IMG/VR virus record: IMGVR_UViG_3300042691_009403
Location: 1 to 32,132 of that record
DNA: 32,132 nucleotides
Reading direction: 5' to 3' (one strand)
From: a virus
Shown piece after piece: positions 29,759-32,132 of the stretch. The notes under the pieces were generated by a model. It was not told the DNA's origin and made no database searches. It saw only the letters and a list, made by a program, of their open reading frames with translations. The position numbers were made by a program, and so were the translations under genes. Each line of letters opens with the position of its first letter. The first letter of the stretch is position 1.

Positions 29759-30019
29759 ATGGAAAGTAAATTAGTAAATCTTAATGTGAGATTAAGTGAA
29801 GAAGAAAAAAGTAATTTAATTGACATAGCTGCTGCTAACTATATGAATATGTCGGATTATATTAGGCATTTAGTATTTAATAAAAATAATCATAACGCTA
29901 TAATGTTAATTGATGATGTAATTGATATTATTAATAAAGCTATTAAAGAAAAAGAAACATTAAATGACCCGTATATGTTTATAGTTACATTGTCAGCAAT
30001 AAAAGAATTAATTAAATAA
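29759..30019 (+). CDS. ribbon-helix-helix protein
   Basis: 86 residues. LVNLNVRLSEEEKSNLIDIA then NMSDYIRHLVFNK (5-42) is the strand-helix-helix of a MobC/Arc-like domain, which dimerises and binds DNA through the strand. The C-terminal half is an acidic helix region. A repressor or accessory DNA-binding role is likely. It starts 1 nt after the previous stop. Confidence 0.7.
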   Translation: MESKLVNLNVRLSEEEKSNLIDIAAANYMNMSDYIRHLVFNKNNHNAIMLIDDVIDIINKAIKEKETLNDPYMFIVTLSAIKELIK

Positions 30020-30041
30020 TAACCAATAATAAATAATAAGT

Positions 30042-30329
30042 ATGTCAGCAATTTTAAATTTAAGTATTGATTTATCAAAGGTAGATAAAGGTAGATTAGT
30101 AGATGGTAAGTATTTAAACACACAAATATTTATCAATGATGAGTCCAAGTTTGGTAATAATGTTTCAGTTGCTTACAGTCAATCTAAAGAGCAAAGAGAA
30201 GCTAAAGAACCTAAACAGTATATCGCTAATGGTAAAGTCGTTTGGACAGACAACGTTATCAAAGTAGCTGAAAAGGAAGTTGAAAACGTAGTTAATGAAC
30301 CTAAAAAAGATGATAGTTTACCATTTTAA
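30042..30329 (+). CDS. single-stranded DNA-binding protein-like
   Basis: 95 residues. ILNLSIDLSKVDKGRLVDGK, INDESKFGNNVSVAYSQSKE and NGKVVWTDNVIKV form a shortened OB-like series of strands. The C terminus KKDDSLPF is the acidic tail with terminal Phe that SSBs use to recruit partners. I know such proteins from Bacteroidetes phages. It would coat single strands and recruit helicase or annealing protein. Confidence 0.75.
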   Translation: MSAILNLSIDLSKVDKGRLVDGKYLNTQIFINDESKFGNNVSVAYSQSKEQREAKEPKQYIANGKVVWTDNVIKVAEKEVENVVNEPKKDDSLPF

Positions 30330-30351
30330 CAAAAAATAATTTAATATTTTT

Positions 30352-30384
30352 AAGTCTAGCTATCAATTAGTTAGACTTTTTTTT
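30352..30384 (+). terminator. Rho-independent terminator after the SSB-like gene
   Basis: AAGTCTAGCTA (30352-30362) pairs with TAGTTAGACTT (30368-30378), 11 bp with one G-U, loop TCAAT, then a T-run to 30384. Confidence 0.92.
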
Positions 30385-30438
30385 GCAATAAACTTAAAAT
30401 ATTTTACTATTTCATGTAATTAATTAAAATTAAATACA

Positions 30439-30446
30439 TATCTTTG
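30439..30446 (+). promoter_or_regulatory. Bacteroidetes-type promoter before the last early unit
   Basis: TATCTTTG fits TAnnTTTG, 31 nt before ATG 30478. The -33 element is not clear. It would drive the series 30478-32132 and, across the junction, the first genes of the window. Confidence 0.7.
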
Positions 30447-30477
30447 TTTCAACAAAAGGAAATAAAACTTAGAAATT

Positions 30478-30693
30478 ATGGAATTAGAATTGAAAATTGG
30501 AGATAGAGTAAACGTTGAAACAAATGTAACTCAAAATTGGCAAACAAAATATTTTTGTCAAAATGCTTTTATTAGAGAAATAAAAGGAAATTGCTACTTA
30601 ATTTCAGCTGATGATAATACTATTTACAGCAAATCAGGTAATACTCCATTAGGTTGGTTATACACTTCAAGTTATTTAATTACTAAAAAATAG
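30478..30693 (+). CDS. small beta-rich hypothetical protein
   Basis: 71 residues, strands around LELKIGDRVNVETNV and YLISADDNTIYSKS, as in small SH3-like barrels. First gene after the promoter. No family recognised. Confidence 0.6.
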   Translation: MELELKIGDRVNVETNVTQNWQTKYFCQNAFIREIKGNCYLISADDNTIYSKSGNTPLGWLYTSSYLITKK

Positions 30694-30697
30694 AATT

Positions 30698-30907
30698 ATG
30701 CAAAGTAGAACAGTAAATTTTAAAGAAGTAGAATTAGAAGTAGAGTTTGAAGTAGAACAAAGCAACTACGGAGATATTGACCACGTTGAATTATTCGCTA
30801 TTTATTTAGATGGTAGTGAGCAAAACATTATTTCTTTATTAGAAAGGGATTTAGATGATTTAGTACAAATGATTGTTGAACAAATAAAGCCATATTATGA
30901 GATTTAA
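30698..30907 (+). CDS. acidic hypothetical protein
   Basis: 69 residues, strongly acidic with an alternating strand VELEVEFEVEQ near the start and a helix LLERDLDDLVQMIVEQIK at the end. The acidic surface could mimic DNA or bind a basic partner. It overlaps the next gene by 11 nt. Confidence 0.6.
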   Translation: MQSRTVNFKEVELEVEFEVEQSNYGDIDHVELFAIYLDGSEQNIISLLERDLDDLVQMIVEQIKPYYEI

Positions 30908-31082
30908 TGAAGACTGGTTAATTAACCAATACGAAAAACGAATTGAAACTTATGAGAATGAAATAAAACAATGTACTCATATTTCAGATTCAGAAACTAG
31001 ATTAAAATATAGAGCTTTAATAATAGCGACAAAAGAATTTATAAAAGATTTAAAAGAACTAAAAGAAAGTAAAAATGTATAA
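30897..31082 (+). CDS. coiled-coil hypothetical protein
   Basis: 61 residues, nearly all helix: YEKRIETYENEIKQ then YRALIIATKEFIKDLKELKE. It overlaps both neighbours (11 and 8 nt). Function is unknown. Confidence 0.6.
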   Translation: MRFNEDWLINQYEKRIETYENEIKQCTHISDSETRLKYRALIIATKEFIKDLKELKESKNV

Positions 31083-31437
31083 ATTTATGTTACCAGCGAA
31101 TTACAGAATAATGATGCTTACAGATGATGCAAAATACACTAGTCAAGCATTAGCAAGAGTTAAAGAGTTAATCGAAAAATACAGTATTTGTGTTGTTAAC
31201 CGAAAAAAAGAATTAGTATTTAAACGTCAATTGATTTGTTGGTATTTAAAAAAGAATACTAAATTAACACTTCAAGAAATAGGAGATATTTGTGGAGGTA
31301 AAAATCATGCCACTGTATTACACGCAGTAAGAAGCATAGACAATTATAAAGGTTATAACGATAAATACTTTACAGAGGTTACGGATGAACTAAACACCGA
31401 CTTAAAAAATACATTTATTAACGGAACTAAATTTTAG
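31075..31437 (+). CDS. stand-alone DnaA domain IV-like DNA-binding protein
   Basis: 120 residues. Residues 39-92 match the C-terminal DNA-binding domain of DnaA: RKKELVFKRQLICWYLKK (43-60), LTLQEIGDICGGKNHATVLH (64-83), in which GGKNHATVLHA corresponds to the DnaA signature GGRDHSTV. There is no ATPase domain, so it can bind DnaA boxes but not form the active complex. It may compete with host DnaA or mark a phage site. The N-terminal 38 residues are helical. Confidence 0.85.
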   Translation: MYKFMLPANYRIMMLTDDAKYTSQALARVKELIEKYSICVVNRKKELVFKRQLICWYLKKNTKLTLQEIGDICGGKNHATVLHAVRSIDNYKGYNDKYFTEVTDELNTDLKNTFINGTKF

Positions 31438-31440
31438 ATT

Positions 31441-31611
31441 ATGAAACTATTTAAAACTAAAACAGTAAAAAAAGCGGATTGGAGTGAAAACGTTTACATT
31501 CCAAAAAACAATGGAGTTACTAAATCAGTTGCACAGTTATGGTGGGAGCAGTCGGGTAATTTTAATTCAAGTTTGTACGATAGATTAATGATGATTAAAA
31601 ATAGTAAGTAA
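31441..31611 (+). CDS. small hypothetical protein
   Basis: 56 residues, basic, beginning MKLFKTKTVKKADWSENVYI then SVAQLWWEQSGNFNSSLYDR. The stop shares a base with the next ATG (TAATG). No family recognised. Confidence 0.6.
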   Translation: MKLFKTKTVKKADWSENVYIPKNNGVTKSVAQLWWEQSGNFNSSLYDRLMMIKNSK

Positions 31612-31847
31612 TGGAAAAGTCAGATAAACAATTAATGCGAGAGGGTAACTATCAGGAAGCATTAGGAGACAACTATAATTATAAACCAATTTATGTTATG
31701 TTATTTAAAGATGGGGAATGTATTGACCAATTAAAAGAAAGGTTTGAAAGCAAAAAAGATGCGATTGAATGGCTAGAAGAAAATACAGAACCTTTAGAAG
31801 ATGGAATAGAATGGTGGTTAGGAAATATTAATGCAGATTGGTTATGA
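31611..31847 (+). CDS. acidic hypothetical protein
   Basis: 78 residues, acidic. YKPIYVMLFKDGECIDQLKE and KKDAIEWLEENTEPLEDGIE suggest a small alpha-beta fold. It overlaps the next gene by 4 nt (ATGA). Function is unknown. Confidence 0.6.
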   Translation: MEKSDKQLMREGNYQEALGDNYNYKPIYVMLFKDGECIDQLKERFESKKDAIEWLEENTEPLEDGIEWWLGNINADWL

Positions 31848-32089
31848 TTAAAAACGGTGGAATAAGCGAAGAAACAAGGAACGAAAACAAAGCGATTAGA
31901 GAAAGTATTTATTTATTAGAAAGTACTTATGTAGCTAAAGGAGAAAAAGGTCGTAGAATCATCTCTAAACAACTAATAAACGAATTTAATATGTGTAACA
32001 CTTCATTGAATTTATGGTTGAATAGGCATATAGACTTTAAAAAAGAGAATTTAAACAGAGTAAAAGAATTTTTAAAACAAGTAAAATGA
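31844..32089 (+). CDS. hypothetical protein, possible helix-turn-helix
   Basis: 81 residues from ATG 31844; a TTG at 31838 is less likely. The C-terminal part RRIISKQLINEFNMCNTSLN then LWLNRHIDFKKENLNRVKEF has the turn spacing of a helix-turn-helix. Identification is weak. It overlaps the next ORF by 4 nt. Confidence 0.55.
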   Translation: MIKNGGISEETRNENKAIRESIYLLESTYVAKGEKGRRIISKQLINEFNMCNTSLNLWLNRHIDFKKENLNRVKEFLKQVK

Positions 32090-32132
32090 AACCAGTAAAC
32101 AACAAATCATTATTACATTTCTTATTTGACCA
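32086..32132 (+). CDS. N-terminal end of a small protein (cut by window end)
   Basis: MKPVNNKSLLHFLFD and a partial codon CA. Joined with base 1 it continues in frame into the ORF that ends at 58, giving 34 residues. I know NNKSLLxFL starts from small phage proteins of unknown role. The ATGA start overlap fits an operon. Confidence 0.55.
   Translation, partial: MKPVNNKSLLHFLFD

Noticed and set aside
1-32132. CRISPR array, integrase, repressor or toxin-antitoxin pair
   Set aside because: No regularly spaced repeats with unique spacers, no tyrosine or serine recombinase motifs and no recognisable toxin were seen. The ribbon-helix-helix genes have no partner.

Overview
The window looks like the complete genome of a tailed phage that infects a Bacteroidetes host, most likely a flavobacterium, with long-tailed (siphovirus) morphology. 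The evidence is the low-GC sequence, the Bacteroidetes-type promoters (TAnnTTTG -7 boxes), the near absence of Shine-Dalgarno sites, and a full set of packaging, head, tail, lysis and replication genes. Every gene lies on the + strand and most neighbours overlap or abut (ATGA or TAATG junctions). The reading frame cut at the right edge continues in frame into the one cut at the left edge, so the molecule is probably circular or circularly permuted, about 32.1 kb. No integrase, excisionase or repressor is recognisable, which favours a lytic life style or an extrachromosomal prophage.

Layout. (1) 1-2800: small early genes, a DUF3310-like protein, a terminator and a calcineurin-like metallophosphoesterase. 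(2) 2869-6266: a strong promoter, a compact structured RNA ending in a terminator hairpin, then a replication module: a winged-helix initiator carrying 11-bp iterons inside its gene, a DnaB-like helicase, and a NinG/Rap-type recombination nuclease. (3) 6303-8603: small genes, a sigma-70-like factor, a Cys-rich protein and a lipoprotein. (4) 8621-10733: small-terminase candidate, GIY-YIG endonuclease, large terminase. (5) 10765-17863: tail chaperone with a -1 frameshift, neck and tail genes, tape measure. (6) 17868-24866: prohead protease, fibre-like beta-helix protein, scaffold, major capsid, tail tube, portal and connector. (7) 24930-27679: virion/receptor-binding proteins and the lysis cassette. 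(8) 27755-28490: a cassette-like island with two large imperfect palindromes that bracket small ORFs. (9) 28534-32132: recombination and replication accessory genes (ERF annealing protein, SSB-like protein, ribbon-helix-helix proteins, a stand-alone DnaA domain IV) that run across the junction into region 1.

How it works together. Terminators with U-tracts split the genome into transcription units, each early unit starting at a TAnnTTTG promoter. Initiator, helicase, SSB-like protein, ERF annealing protein and NinG would form the replication/recombination set. The sigma-like factor sits just upstream of the late genes and could help switch them on. The late order is unusual, because tail genes precede head genes and the portal comes after capsid and tail tube. 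The most novel candidates are the palindrome-bounded cassette island (27806-28432), the pseudoknot-forming RNA (2901-2991), and a TAAACGTTTA box at nearly fixed distance before three late start codons.
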